NCBI GenBank assembly: GCA_031398625.1
Contig: JANNNQ010000405.1
Location: 1-30,828, forward strand
DNA length: 30,828 nucleotides
Reading direction: 5' to 3'
From: CAIUGU01 sp031398625
GTDB lineage: Bacteria; Pseudomonadota; Gammaproteobacteria; Steroidobacterales; Steroidobacteraceae
The notes under the pieces were generated by a model that was not told the DNA's origin, ran no database searches, and saw only the letters and a list, made by a program, of their open reading frames with translations. Positions 15,872 through 23,437 of this stretch are shown piece by piece. Position 1 is the stretch's first letter. Each line of letters begins with the position of its first letter. The position numbers were made by a program, and so were the translations under genes.

Positions 15872-15903
15872 GGACTTTGCGATCCTTTAGAGAGGCTGAG
15901 GCC

Positions 15904-15922
15904 CCACGAGGGAAACCCGTGG
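15904..15922. other. GNRA-type hairpin in the ndk leader
   Basis: CCACG(A)GG - GAAA - CCCGTGG forms a seven-pair stem with one bulged A and a GAAA loop on the + strand (TTTC on the ndk strand), 33 nt upstream of the ndk ATG. It could be the terminator-like 3' end of the upstream unit or part of the ndk leader. The rest of the gap between ndk and iscA (15872-16192, 321 nt) holds the heptamer element at 16084-16187 and about 160 nt in which nothing recognisable is seen; no remnants of hscA or fdx were detected by eye. Confidence 0.35.
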
Positions 15923-16083
15923 TGGGAGATGGACCGGCTGGCACGCTTCAGAGTTACCGGCTGCGCTTGAATGCAGGCGACGGAAGTTCCGGCGCGGGCT
16001 GCCTGTCCGTGATTTCGAGCCGCGGAGTCTACCCGTTTATGCGGGCGACTGGCAAGAAAAAGGCCAACAGGAATGAGGGGTTA

Positions 16084-16187
16084 GGCTACAGGCTACAGGC
16101 TACAGGGGGGAGAGAAGGCACGGCGGTCCGCATTACGATCCGGATCCGATTCTTTCCGGTTCTGGCTGCAGCGTGTGGCCTCCAGCC
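16084..16187. repeat. Heptamer inverted-array element, copy 4
   Basis: Left arm: three exact GGCTACA units (16084-16104), then a run of G. Right arm is decayed: TGCAGCG (16167-16173), TGTGGCC (16174-16180), TCCAGCC (16181-16187). The core, about 62 nt, contains CACGGCGGTCCG, resembling TACGGAGGTCCCG in copy 1, and ends TTCTGGC. It lies five bases from the iscA stop. Confidence 0.8.
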
Positions 16188-16192
16188 TTCCT

Positions 16193-16516
16193 TCAGACCG
16201 TGAAGCTCTCGCCGCAGCCGCATTCGCCCTTGATGTTGGGGTTGCGGAAGCGGAATGCCTCATTGAGCCCTTCCTTCACGAAGTCGACCTCGGTGCCGTC
16301 GATGAACTTGAGGCTCTGGCGGTCGACGATGACCTTGACGCCTTCCTGGTCGAACACGACGTCTTCGACACCGACCTCATCGGCGTAGTTCACGACGTAG
16401 GCAAAGCCGGAGCAGCCCGTTTCCTTGACTCCGAGTCGCAGTCCCACACCACGGCCCCGGCCGGCAAGGAAGGCGCGAACGCGATTGGCTGCAGAGGGAG
16501 TCAGGGAAATGGCCAT
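16193..16516 (-). CDS. iscA: Iron-sulfur assembly protein IscA
   Basis: A 107-aa A-type Fe-S carrier, the same length as E. coli IscA. The three metal-binding cysteines are Cys35 (GCSGFAY), Cys99 and Cys101 (ECGCGESF). The sequence LRLGVKETGCSG and DFVKEGLNEAFRFRNPN is IscA-like rather than ErpA- or SufA-like. It accepts iron or [4Fe-4S]/[2Fe-2S] clusters and hands them to apo-proteins in the cytoplasm. It follows the IscU-like gene by 14 nt on the same strand. Its retention beside a degenerate scaffold suggests that A-type carrier function is still needed. Confidence 0.96.
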   Translation of the reverse strand: MAISLTPSAANRVRAFLAGRGRGVGLRLGVKETGCSGFAYVVNYADEVGVEDVVFDQEGVKVIVDRQSLKFIDGTEVDFVKEGLNEAFRFRNPNIKGECGCGESFTV

Positions 16517-16530
16517 GGCTGGAATATAGC

Positions 16531-16998
16531 TTACGGGTGCCCGATTTGTGCTGCGATACGGACGGCATCTTCCAGAATGAGGAGCCGGCCGCGCTTTTCA
16601 ACCGGGAAGTCCAGGTATTCCCCGATTTCCCGCGCCTGCCACCGTGCAAGATCTGCCAAAGCGAGACCCGGCAGCAACTCGGTAGCGAGCGAGGCTGCCG
16701 CCAGAAAGTGGGGACAGCCAAAGGCCTGGAAGCGTACGGCGGCAATTCGCCCGGCGTCGAGGCGCAGGCTCAACGCGATTTCCGCGCCTGCGGCCCGACT
16801 GCCTGCCCTGCCCTGGATGATCCCGGGACCCGCTGGAAAGACGCCGGCATGACGCGGACGGCGAAAATGCTCCAGTACCAGGCGGTTGTAACCGGGAATC
16901 TCCGTCGGACCCCGAAAGCTGGCAGCTCCGATGGACAGCACCTGCTCGGCGAACAGATCCCCTGCTTCGTCCGTTCCCCCGCCCGGCCGCTGGGCCAC
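16531..16998 (-). CDS. Degenerate IscU/NifU-N-like protein
   Basis: A 155-aa protein in the iscU position. From YNRLVLEHFRRPRHAGVF onward it aligns with IscU, including FQAFGCPHFLAAASLATELL (the YGCGSAIASSSLVTE region) and ILEDAVRIAA. Of the three cluster-ligand cysteines of IscU only the middle one remains (Cys95). The first is Ala70 and its neighbouring Asp is Ala72 (AAGA for ACGD); the third Cys and preceding His are Arg138 and Gly137. The LPPVK motif that HscA recognises is FPVEK. The frame is intact, so this is divergence rather than a frameshift. About 37 extra residues lie before the conserved part. The GTG start overlaps the iscS stop by one base (TAGTG) and is uncertain. A canonical scaffold role is unlikely; it may be a sulfur acceptor, a regulator of IscS or a specialised carrier. 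Confidence 0.8.
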   Translation of the reverse strand: MAQRPGGGTDEAGDLFAEQVLSIGAASFRGPTEIPGYNRLVLEHFRRPRHAGVFPAGPGIIQGRAGSRAAGAEIALSLRLDAGRIAAVRFQAFGCPHFLAAASLATELLPGLALADLARWQAREIGEYLDFPVEKRGRLLILEDAVRIAAQIGHP

Positions 16999-18197
16999 TA
17001 CGCCGCTCCCGCCGGAGGAGCGAGCGTGCGCAGCCGGGAAACCTCGCGGCGCACCGATTCGATCGCTAAGTCGATATCGCCCGGCGTGGTGTACCGGCCC
17101 AGGCTGAAACGCAGCGAGCTGCGCGCTTCCGCGTCACTCCGCCCGAGGGACCGCAGGACATAGGAGGCTTCGTCGGAATCGGAGGAACAGGCCGCGCCGG
17201 CAGAGACCGCGAGACCCTGCAGCGCGAACTGGAGGCTTTCCCCCTCGACCCCCGCGAACGCCACATTGAGCACTCCGGCGATGCGCTGCTCCGGATGGCC
17301 GTTGAGCGTCACTCCGCCCAAGACTACAAGCCCCTGCCACAGACGCTCGCGCAGCCCCTCAAGACGCTGGCTGTCACCGGGGCCTTCCCGCGCCGCCAGC
17401 TCGAATGCCTGCCCCATCCCGACGATCTGGTGGGTCGCCAGTGTTCCCGAACGCAGCCCGCCTTCCTGGCCACCCCCTTCGATCAGCGGTTGCAGGCCCA
17501 CGGGCGGGCGGCGGCGCAGATACAACGCACCCACGCCTTTCGGTCCGTAGATCTTGTGCGCCGTGAGCGACATCAGGTCGATACACTGGGCCTCGACGTC
17601 GATGGCCACCTTGCCCGCACTCTGTGCGCCATCGACGTGATACAGCACGCCGCGCTCCCGGCACGCTGCACCGACGGCAGCCACATCCTGGATAACGCCG
17701 GTTTCGTTGTTCACGTGCATCAACGACACGAGGATCGTGTCAGGACGCAGCGCTTCGATGACCTGTGCCGGGTGCACGATGCCGTTCGCATCCGGCTTGA
17801 GATACGTGACCGCAAATCCCTCGCGCTCCAGGCGCTTCAAAGGATCGAGCACCGCCTTGTGCTCGGTACGGGCGGACACGATGTGCCGGCCGCGACCCGC
17901 GTAAAACCGCGCCACGCCGAGCAGCGCCAGATTGTTCGACTCGGTGGCGCCCGACGTCCAGACGATGTTTTCGGGCCTCGCGTTGACGAGTCCTGCGACC
18001 TGCTTGCGCGCTGCCTCCACGAGCGCCCGCGCCCGTCGCCCGAAGGCATGTCCGGTCGAGGACGGATTGCCGCAGAGATCTGCCGCTTGCAGGCACTCGA
18101 TCATGACGGTGGCCACACGCGGATCGACCGGAGTGGTGGCCGCATAGTCGAGATAGACCGGCAGGGAGGCGGCTCCCGAAAGCAGGCTGGCGCTCAT
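16998..18197 (-). CDS. iscS: Cysteine desulfurase, IscS type
   Basis: A 399-aa class V PLP enzyme that removes sulfur from cysteine as a persulfide. The PLP lysine is Lys215 (LTAHKIYGPKG), the stacking histidine is His113 (RTEHKAV), and the persulfide cysteine is Cys337 in the flexible loop SAGAACSSDSDEASYVL. The long loop and SSLRFSLGRYTT mark the IscS/NifS group I type. The C-terminus ends RTLAPPAGAA: the SPLWEM-type tail of E. coli IscS, which contributes to IscU contact, is absent. The start overlaps the trmJ stop by four bases (ATGA). iscR, which normally lies between trmJ and iscS, is absent, so local Fe-S feedback control of this operon is not evident. Confidence 0.95.
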   Translation of the reverse strand: MSASLLSGAASLPVYLDYAATTPVDPRVATVMIECLQAADLCGNPSSTGHAFGRRARALVEAARKQVAGLVNARPENIVWTSGATESNNLALLGVARFYAGRGRHIVSARTEHKAVLDPLKRLEREGFAVTYLKPDANGIVHPAQVIEALRPDTILVSLMHVNNETGVIQDVAAVGAACRERGVLYHVDGAQSAGKVAIDVEAQCIDLMSLTAHKIYGPKGVGALYLRRRPPVGLQPLIEGGGQEGGLRSGTLATHQIVGMGQAFELAAREGPGDSQRLEGLRERLWQGLVVLGGVTLNGHPEQRIAGVLNVAFAGVEGESLQFALQGLAVSAGAACSSDSDEASYVLRSLGRSDAEARSSLRFSLGRYTTPGDIDLAIESVRREVSRLRTLAPPAGAA

Positions 18198-18934
18198 GGG
18201 CCGGTCCCGGATTGCTGCGAGCCCGCGACCCGCCTGCGCGACTGCACGGCCGTGAGAATGCCGCGCAGGATGTTCATCTCGTTCTGGTCCACCTGGGCGC
18301 GATTGAAGAGCCGCCGGATACGCGCCATCAGGAAGCCGGTGCGGTCGCGGAATTCGATTTCCTCCAGCACGGCTTCGATGTGCGAGTAGAGCCGCGTCAT
18401 CTCGGCTGCCGAAGCCGGCGGGACGTCGGGTTCGCGCGGCAACGCTGCACCGGGGCGTGTCACCATCCAGAGTTCATACGCCAGGAGCTGCACGGCCATC
18501 GCCACATTCAGCGAGCTGTAGGCTGCACTCGTCGGAATGGTCACGAGGAGATTGCATTGCATGAGCTCTTCATTCGTGAGTCCGACCCGCTCCGAACCGA
18601 AGATCAGGGCGGCGGGACGTGACTGCGCGGCCGAGACGACGCGCGTGGCACATTCCCGCGGCTCGACCAGGTCCCACGGCAGGTGCCTTTGCCGGGAGCT
18701 GGTGCCGACCACCAGGCCGCAGTCCGCCACCGCGGTTTCCAGCTGGTCGTGGAGCCGGCTGGCCTTGAGGACATCGTCGGCCCCGGACGCACGCGAGGTC
18801 GCGTCGGCATGCGGGTAAAGGCGCGGCCGGACCAGGTGCAGCTCCGTGAGGCCCATGTTCTTCATGGCGCGAGCCGCCGCCCCGATATTGCCGGGATGGC
18901 TGGTTGCGACGAGGACGACGCGGATGGGTAGCAT
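18194..18934 (-). CDS. trmJ: tRNA (cytidine/uridine-32-2'-O-)-methyltransferase TrmJ
   Basis: A 246-aa SPOUT-class enzyme. Motifs are VLVATSHPGNIGAAARAMKNMG at the N-terminus (knot strand and SAM site part), VVGTSSRQRHLPW, and the trefoil-knot region ALIFGSERVGLTNEEL followed by PTSAAYSSLNVAMAVQLLAYE. The C-terminal extension (MTRLYSHIEAVLEEIEF, IRRLFNRAQVDQNEMNILRGIL) is the TrmJ tRNA-binding part. It methylates the 2'-OH of position 32 in the anticodon loop. It begins the trmJ-iscS-iscU-like-iscA run and diverges from suhB. No Shine-Dalgarno is visible: CTTCCACCT and the TGTAGCC array precede the ATG. Confidence 0.96.
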   Translation of the reverse strand: MLPIRVVLVATSHPGNIGAAARAMKNMGLTELHLVRPRLYPHADATSRASGADDVLKASRLHDQLETAVADCGLVVGTSSRQRHLPWDLVEPRECATRVVSAAQSRPAALIFGSERVGLTNEELMQCNLLVTIPTSAAYSSLNVAMAVQLLAYELWMVTRPGAALPREPDVPPASAAEMTRLYSHIEAVLEEIEFRDRTGFLMARIRRLFNRAQVDQNEMNILRGILTAVQSRRRVAGSQQSGTGP

Positions 18935-18951
18935 AGGTGGAAGCGGGAAAA

Positions 18952-19053
18952 GGCTACAGGCTACAGGCTACAGGCCAGAGTTCAAGGCGAGGCGGAACGC
19001 GTAGAGAGTCTTCCTACTCCAGGCTCTCTGGCTGAAGCCTGTGGCCTGTAGCC
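18952..19053. repeat. Heptamer inverted-array element, copy 5
   Basis: Left arm: three exact GGCTACA units (18952-18972). Right arm: TGAAGCC (19033-19039), TGTGGCC (19040-19046), TGTAGCC (19047-19053). The core is about 60 nt and ends CTCTCTGGC. It sits in the divergent trmJ/suhB intergenic region, 17 nt upstream of the trmJ ATG and 94 nt upstream of suhB, so both promoters must lie in or around it. Confidence 0.9.
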
Positions 19054-19147
19054 TTCTTGCCCCTGCTATCCTTGCCGCCCCTGACGCGCCGGGTGAGACC
19101 CGTGGGCGTCCCGTTCTTTGTAAGCTCCAGCCGCTTTCGAGGATTCC

Positions 19148-19942
19148 ATGCAGCCGATGCTCAATCTGGCCGTGAAGGCCGCCCGCCGCGCCGGCGACCT
19201 GATTTTCCGCAACCTGAACCGCGTGCAGAACCTCGAGGTGCGCTCGAAAGGCCTCAACGACTTCGCCACCGAAGTCGACCACCTGGCCGAGCAGGAGATC
19301 ATTTCCACGATCCGCGCGAGCTATCCCGGCCACGGCTTCCTGGCCGAGGAAAGCGGCCGTTCAGGCGACGACGAGTTCCTGTGGATCATCGACCCGCTCG
19401 ATGGCACCACCAATTTCATCCATGGCTTTCCACAGTTCGCGGTGTCGCTCGCCCTGCAGCGTCGCGGCAGGATGGAACACGGCGTCATCTACGATCCGCT
19501 GCGGCAGGAGCTCTTCACCACCTCGCGCGGCGACGGCGCGCAGCTGGACGGCCGGCGCATCCGCGTCAGCAAGCAGAACGGTCTTGAGGGCGCCCTCATC
19601 GGCACCGGCTTTCCCTACCGCGAGAACAGCCAGTGGCTCGAGGAATACATCCAGATGTTCCGCGCCGTCACGAAGCAGACGGCGGGTATCCGCCGGCCGG
19701 GGGCAGCCGCGCTCGACCTGGCCTACGTGGCCGCCGGCCGCCTGGACGGATTCTGGGAAATGGGCCTGTCGCCGTGGGATACGGCCGCGGGCACGCTGCT
19801 GATCACCGAAGCCGGCGGCCTCATCGGCACGCTGACCGGCGAGGAATACACGCAAGGTGGCCATCTCATCGCCGGCAGCCCGAAGGTCTATCCCGCCCTC
19901 GTCGAACTCCTCAAGCCCTTCGTCCCCGCCGGAATCAAGTGA
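19148..19942 (+). CDS. suhB: Inositol-1-monophosphatase family protein SuhB
   Basis: A 264-aa lithium-sensitive phosphatase of the inositol monophosphatase family. The two metal-binding motifs are WIIDPLDGTTNFIHG (about residues 78-92) and LSPWDTAAG with the catalytic Glu at FLAEES upstream. In gammaproteobacteria SuhB also joins the NusA/NusB/NusE/NusG antitermination complex on rRNA transcripts. A GAGGA ribosome site lies at 19139-19143, four bases before the ATG. The gene diverges from trmJ, as in pseudomonads and enterics. It converges on the APC permease gene with a 45-nt gap. Confidence 0.95.
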   Translation: MQPMLNLAVKAARRAGDLIFRNLNRVQNLEVRSKGLNDFATEVDHLAEQEIISTIRASYPGHGFLAEESGRSGDDEFLWIIDPLDGTTNFIHGFPQFAVSLALQRRGRMEHGVIYDPLRQELFTTSRGDGAQLDGRRIRVSKQNGLEGALIGTGFPYRENSQWLEEYIQMFRAVTKQTAGIRRPGAAALDLAYVAAGRLDGFWEMGLSPWDTAAGTLLITEAGGLIGTLTGEEYTQGGHLIAGSPKVYPALVELLKPFVPAGIK

Positions 19943-19958
19943 GCCCGGCGTCGCACCG

Positions 19959-19986
19959 TCCCCTTTCCTCTATCCCCTGTCCCCTG
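19959..19986. repeat. Tandem heptamer array, TCCCCTG type
   Basis: Four head-to-tail seven-base units: TCCCCTT (19959-19965), TCCTCTA (19966-19972), TCCCCTG (19973-19979) and TCCCCTG (19980-19986). It fills most of the gap between the convergent suhB and permease stops and ends one base before the permease stop codon. It is the third heptamer sequence found in this window, and has no inverted partner. Confidence 0.7.
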
Positions 19987-19987
19987 A

Positions 19988-21457
19988 TCACTTCTTTACG
20001 GCGTACGGGCTGCGGCGGTATCCATAGAAGCAGTAGATGATGAAACCGAACACGGTCCAGCCCAGGAACAGCAGCTGCGTGTTCAAGGACAGGGAGATGA
20101 ACAGGTAAAAGCAGCCGATGAGCGCGAGCGGCCCGACGATGCTCACCAACGGCGTCCTGAAGGGCCGCGGTCGATCAGGATTCGTCTTGCGCAAGGCCAT
20201 CACGCCGAACGCCACCATGAAGAACGCGAACAGCGTGCCGCTGTTCGAGATATCGGCGAGGCGGCCCACCGGGAAGAAGGCGGCTGCAAAGGTCACGAAC
20301 GTCCCCGTGATCAACGTGACCACGTGGGGCGTCTTGAACTTCGGATGGATGCTGCTCAATACCTCGGGGAGCAGCTTGTCGCGCGACATCGAGAAGAAAA
20401 TGCGCGTCTGGCCGAACAGCATCATGAGGATGACCGACGGCAGCGCCAGGAACGCGGCGAGCCCGATCAGCCGCGATACACGCTCCCAGCCGAGTTCACG
20501 CAGCACATGTGCGAGGGGTTCATTGCTGCAGGCCAGCGCACTTGCATTGACCGCCTGGCTGCACACTTCATAGAGCTCGCGACTGCCAGGAGCGAAGCCT
20601 GCTCCCGTGGCGGGATCGATGATGGGCTGGGCGCCAATCGAACCGATGGCTCCGGCGGACACCAGGAGGTAGAAAACGGTGCAGATCAGCAGGCTGCCGA
20701 TGAGGCCGATCGGGAGATTGCGCTGGGGATTCTTGACCTCTTCCGCCGCAGTCGAGACCGCGTCGAAACCGACATAGGCAAAGAAGATGGAGGCAGCCGC
20801 CGCGCTGATTCCGCCAAAGCCCAGCGGAGCGAAGGGCTCGAAGTTCTCCATTGTCATGACCGGTACGGAGAGCGCAATGAACAGCGTCAGCGCGAGGATC
20901 TTGATGGTCACCAGCACCGCGTTGACGCGCGCGCTTTCGCGCGTACCGACCAGCAGCAGCACGGTGACCGCCAGCGCGATGCACACCGCCGGGAGGTTGA
21001 TGAAACCGCCCGCGAAGTACCCGCGACTGATCGACAGGGGTATGTCGACGCCAAAAGACTGCTCGACCAGGGGAATGAAGTAGTTCGACCACCCGACCGA
21101 AACGGCGCTTGCAGCGACCGCATATTCCAGGATCAGCGCCCAGCCCACGATCCAGGCGACGGCTTCGCCGAGCACCGAGTAGGAGTACGTGTAGGCAGAC
21201 CCGGAAACCGGAACCATCGACGAGAGTTCGGCGTAGCACAGCGCCGTGACCGCACAGACAAAACCCGCAATGATGAACGAGAGCATCATGCCGGGGCCGG
21301 CCTTCTGCGCGGCTTCCGCCGTCAGCACGAAGATGCCGGTCCCGATGACTGCGCCGACCCCCAGCATGGTCAGCTGGAACGCACCCAGCGTGCGTTGCAG
21401 GCCTTTCTTCTCCGCCACGGCCATGCAGTCATCGAGAGATTTGACGCGCCAGTCCAT
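19988..21457 (-). CDS. APC-family amino-acid permease
   Basis: A 489-aa inner-membrane protein with about twelve to thirteen hydrophobic segments. The N-terminal family signature is LGAFQLTMLGVGAVIGTGIFVLT (TM1 with the unwound GxG substrate-binding segment), and TM6 is ISAAAASIFFAYVGFDAVST followed by AAEEVKNPQRNLPIGL. It belongs to the cationic amino-acid transporter/YfnA-type branch of APC. The periplasmic loop around ATGAGFAPGSRELYEVCSQ is longer than usual. Substrate cannot be told from sequence. The gene has no partner here; it separates suhB from the sec-terC group, where pseudomonads have suhB directly after secF. A weak AGGGC ribosome-site-like word lies seven bases upstream of the ATG. 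Confidence 0.92.
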   Translation of the reverse strand: MDWRVKSLDDCMAVAEKKGLQRTLGAFQLTMLGVGAVIGTGIFVLTAEAAQKAGPGMMLSFIIAGFVCAVTALCYAELSSMVPVSGSAYTYSYSVLGEAVAWIVGWALILEYAVAASAVSVGWSNYFIPLVEQSFGVDIPLSISRGYFAGGFINLPAVCIALAVTVLLLVGTRESARVNAVLVTIKILALTLFIALSVPVMTMENFEPFAPLGFGGISAAAASIFFAYVGFDAVSTAAEEVKNPQRNLPIGLIGSLLICTVFYLLVSAGAIGSIGAQPIIDPATGAGFAPGSRELYEVCSQAVNASALACSNEPLAHVLRELGWERVSRLIGLAAFLALPSVILMMLFGQTRIFFSMSRDKLLPEVLSSIHPKFKTPHVVTLITGTFVTFAAAFFPVGRLADISNSGTLFAFFMVAFGVMALRKTNPDRPRPFRTPLVSIVGPLALIGCFYLFISLSLNTQLLFLGWTVFGFIIYCFYGYRRSPYAVKK

Positions 21458-21573
21458 AGGAAGCCCTCAGGAAGTGATGGGCCGATCATAAGGTGATGGA
21501 ACGCGACGCGGGAAGCGAAATCGGGGATCGCGCAGCCAAATTCAGCAATACGCTGCAGGAAGCCCAGCTACAG

Positions 21574-21588
21574 GCACCGTCGCGGTGC
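21574..21588. terminator. GC hairpin between terC and permease genes
   Basis: GCACCG (21574-21579) pairs perfectly with CGGTGC (21583-21588) around TCG. It lies 60 nt past the end of the terC-like gene, in the 191-nt gap before the permease start. No T-run follows, so a terminator role is only possible. Otherwise the gap shows nothing clear. Confidence 0.3.
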
Positions 21589-21648
21589 GGAGAGTCGGGA
21601 GACGTGCAATGTCCCGGTGCAGTTTCCAGTCCGGGAGGGATTCTGCCC

Positions 21649-22404
21649 TCAGGTATCGTCTTCCATTTTCTTCCGCAGCTTCACGGGTTCGTCCGGGCGC
21701 TTGCCCCGGACGCGGATGTTCAGCATCTCGACCGCCACCGAGAAGGCCATGGCGAAGTAGACGTAGCCCTTCGGGATGTGGAACTCGAAGCCCTCGCCGA
21801 CCAGCGCGACGCCGATCAGGATCAGGAAGGACAGCGCCAGCATCTTGATGGTCGGATGGCGGTCCACGAAGTTCGAGATCGGGCCTGCCAGGAACATCAT
21901 CACCAGCACCGCGATCACGACGGCCGCGATCATGACCTCGACGTCATCCGCCATGCCGACGGCGGTGATGACGGAATCGAGCGAGAAGACGATGTCGATG
22001 ATGGCGATCTGCGTGATGATGCTGAGGAAGCTGGCGCGGGCGCTGCCCACCGACCGCTCGTGCTCGTGGCCCTCGAGGCTCGTATGGATCTCGAGCGTGC
22101 TCTTGGCCAGCAGGAACAGGCCGCCGCCGATCAGGATGAGATCGCGGCCGGAAAACCCCTTGCCCATGACCGAGAACAGGTCGGCCCCGAGGCTCATCAC
22201 CCACGTGATGGAGAGCAGCAGCAGGATGCGGGTGATCATCGCCAGGGCGAGGCCGATGGTGCGGCCGCGCTGCCGCTGCTCCGGCGGCAATCTGCCCACC
22301 AGGATGGAGATGAAGATGATGTTGTCGATGCCGAGGACGATCTCGAGCGCCGTCAGTGTGGCAAACGCGAGCCAGACCTGCGGATCAGCAAGCAGTTCCA
22401 TCAT
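21649..22404 (-). CDS. TerC/YgdQ-family integral membrane protein
   Basis: A 251-aa protein with about seven membrane segments. The two family motifs are LEIVLGIDNIIFISIL near residues 20-35 and IIDIVFSLDSVITAVG near 135-150; their acidic residues are the predicted metal site of TerC proteins. It is the shorter YgdQ/YoaE-like form without a CBS/CorC domain. TerC-family proteins have been shown to export manganese (Alx in E. coli, MeeF/MeeY in Bacillus). A GGAG site lies just upstream of the ATG at 22404. It follows a second TerC-family gene by 24 nt, so the pair is probably one transcript. Confidence 0.88.
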   Translation of the reverse strand: MMELLADPQVWLAFATLTALEIVLGIDNIIFISILVGRLPPEQRQRGRTIGLALAMITRILLLLSITWVMSLGADLFSVMGKGFSGRDLILIGGGLFLLAKSTLEIHTSLEGHEHERSVGSARASFLSIITQIAIIDIVFSLDSVITAVGMADDVEVMIAAVVIAVLVMMFLAGPISNFVDRHPTIKMLALSFLILIGVALVGEGFEFHIPKGYVYFAMAFSVAVEMLNIRVRGKRPDEPVKLRKKMEDDT

Positions 22405-22428
22405 CGTCTCCGTACGGCAAACACCAAC

Positions 22429-23430
22429 CTACAGACCTTCGCCGGGCCCCGTGCCCGCCATCTTGCTCCGGGCCGCAATGCGTTCGCGCCGCGACACCCA
22501 GACGGAAGCCAGGATGCCGATCGCGAGGAAGGCGAGAATCATCAGCAGCGAGAGCAGGTTCGGGATCTCGACGTGATGATGCAGCATCATCTTGACGCCC
22601 ACAAACCCCAGGATGAACACCAGGCTCACCTTGATGTAGCGGAACATGGCCATCAAGCCGGCCACCGCGAAGTACAGCGAGCGCAGTCCCAGGATGGCGA
22701 ACGCGTTTGACGTGAACACCAGGAAGGGGTCCTGGGTCACCGCGAAGATCGCCGGGATGGAGTCGACGGCAAACACGACGTCCGCAAAATCGACGAACAG
22801 GAGCGCCACGAACAGCGGGGTTGCGGCACGCCGGCCATCGACCTGCGTGAAGAACCGGTCCCCGTCCAGGCGATCCGTGACCGGATACACCCGCCGGGCC
22901 AGGCGGACGAGGACGCTGTTGCTCGGGTCGTACTCCTCTTCGGAGCGCAGCATGCGCGCTGCAGACACCAGCAGGATCGCGCCGAAGAGATAGAAGGTCC
23001 AGTCGAAGGCATGGATGAGGGCGGAGCCCACGGCGATCATCGCGCCACGCAGCACGATCGCGCCCACGATGCCCCAGAACAGAACGCGGTACTGGTAAGC
23101 CACCGGAATCTTCATGTAGGAGAAGATCACGGCGATGACGAAGATGTTGTCGACCGACAGCGTCCACTCGAGGAGGTAGCCCGTGACGTACTGGAGGACG
23201 GCATCCTGTCCGCGAGGTGCGCCCTCGGTGGCTGCCCAACCGAACCACTGGTGCTCGTACAACCCGTAGACGAGGCCGCTGAAGGACAATGCCACCGCAA
23301 TCCACACCGCTGTCCAGCCGATGGCCTGCTTGACACTCAGGACTTTGGATTCGCGATGGAGAACGCCCAGGTCGAGGGCGAGCAGCGCGATGTAGATGGC
23401 GAAGAAGCCGCCCCAGACAGCGTAGGTCAT
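22429..23430 (-). CDS. TerC/Alx-family manganese exporter
   Basis: A 333-aa, about nine-segment membrane protein of the Alx type. Motifs are YLLEWTLSVDNIFVIAVIF (about 85-103) and FVDFADVVFAVDSIPAIFAV (about 210-229), with SVDN and VDSIP bearing the conserved Asp residues. Alx of E. coli exports Mn(II) and is controlled by a yybP-ykoY riboswitch, but no such leader can fit here: only 64 nt separate this gene from secF, and part is a solo GGCTACA array. No Shine-Dalgarno is visible; CTATCTTC follows the array directly before the ATG. Location downstream of secDF is suggestive of a link between Mn supply and secretion. Confidence 0.9.
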   Translation of the reverse strand: MTYAVWGGFFAIYIALLALDLGVLHRESKVLSVKQAIGWTAVWIAVALSFSGLVYGLYEHQWFGWAATEGAPRGQDAVLQYVTGYLLEWTLSVDNIFVIAVIFSYMKIPVAYQYRVLFWGIVGAIVLRGAMIAVGSALIHAFDWTFYLFGAILLVSAARMLRSEEEYDPSNSVLVRLARRVYPVTDRLDGDRFFTQVDGRRAATPLFVALLFVDFADVVFAVDSIPAIFAVTQDPFLVFTSNAFAILGLRSLYFAVAGLMAMFRYIKVSLVFILGFVGVKMMLHHHVEIPNLLSLLMILAFLAIGILASVWVSRRERIAARSKMAGTGPGEGL

Positions 23431-23437
23431 GAAGATA

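Noticed and set aside
16531..16998. Frameshift or pseudogene explanation for the IscU-like protein
   Set aside because: Conserved blocks on both sides of each lost cysteine stay in one frame, with start and stop overlapping or close to neighbours, so the changes are substitutions.
2251..19053. Heptamer arrays as CRISPR or VNTR-only loci
   Set aside because: Units are seven bases with no spacers, and the inverted arms and shared core ends show a specific element, not a CRISPR array.
21486..21491. TATGAT as a -10 box for the permease gene
   Set aside because: No -35 hexamer at suitable spacing and only a short distance to the start; not reported as a feature.
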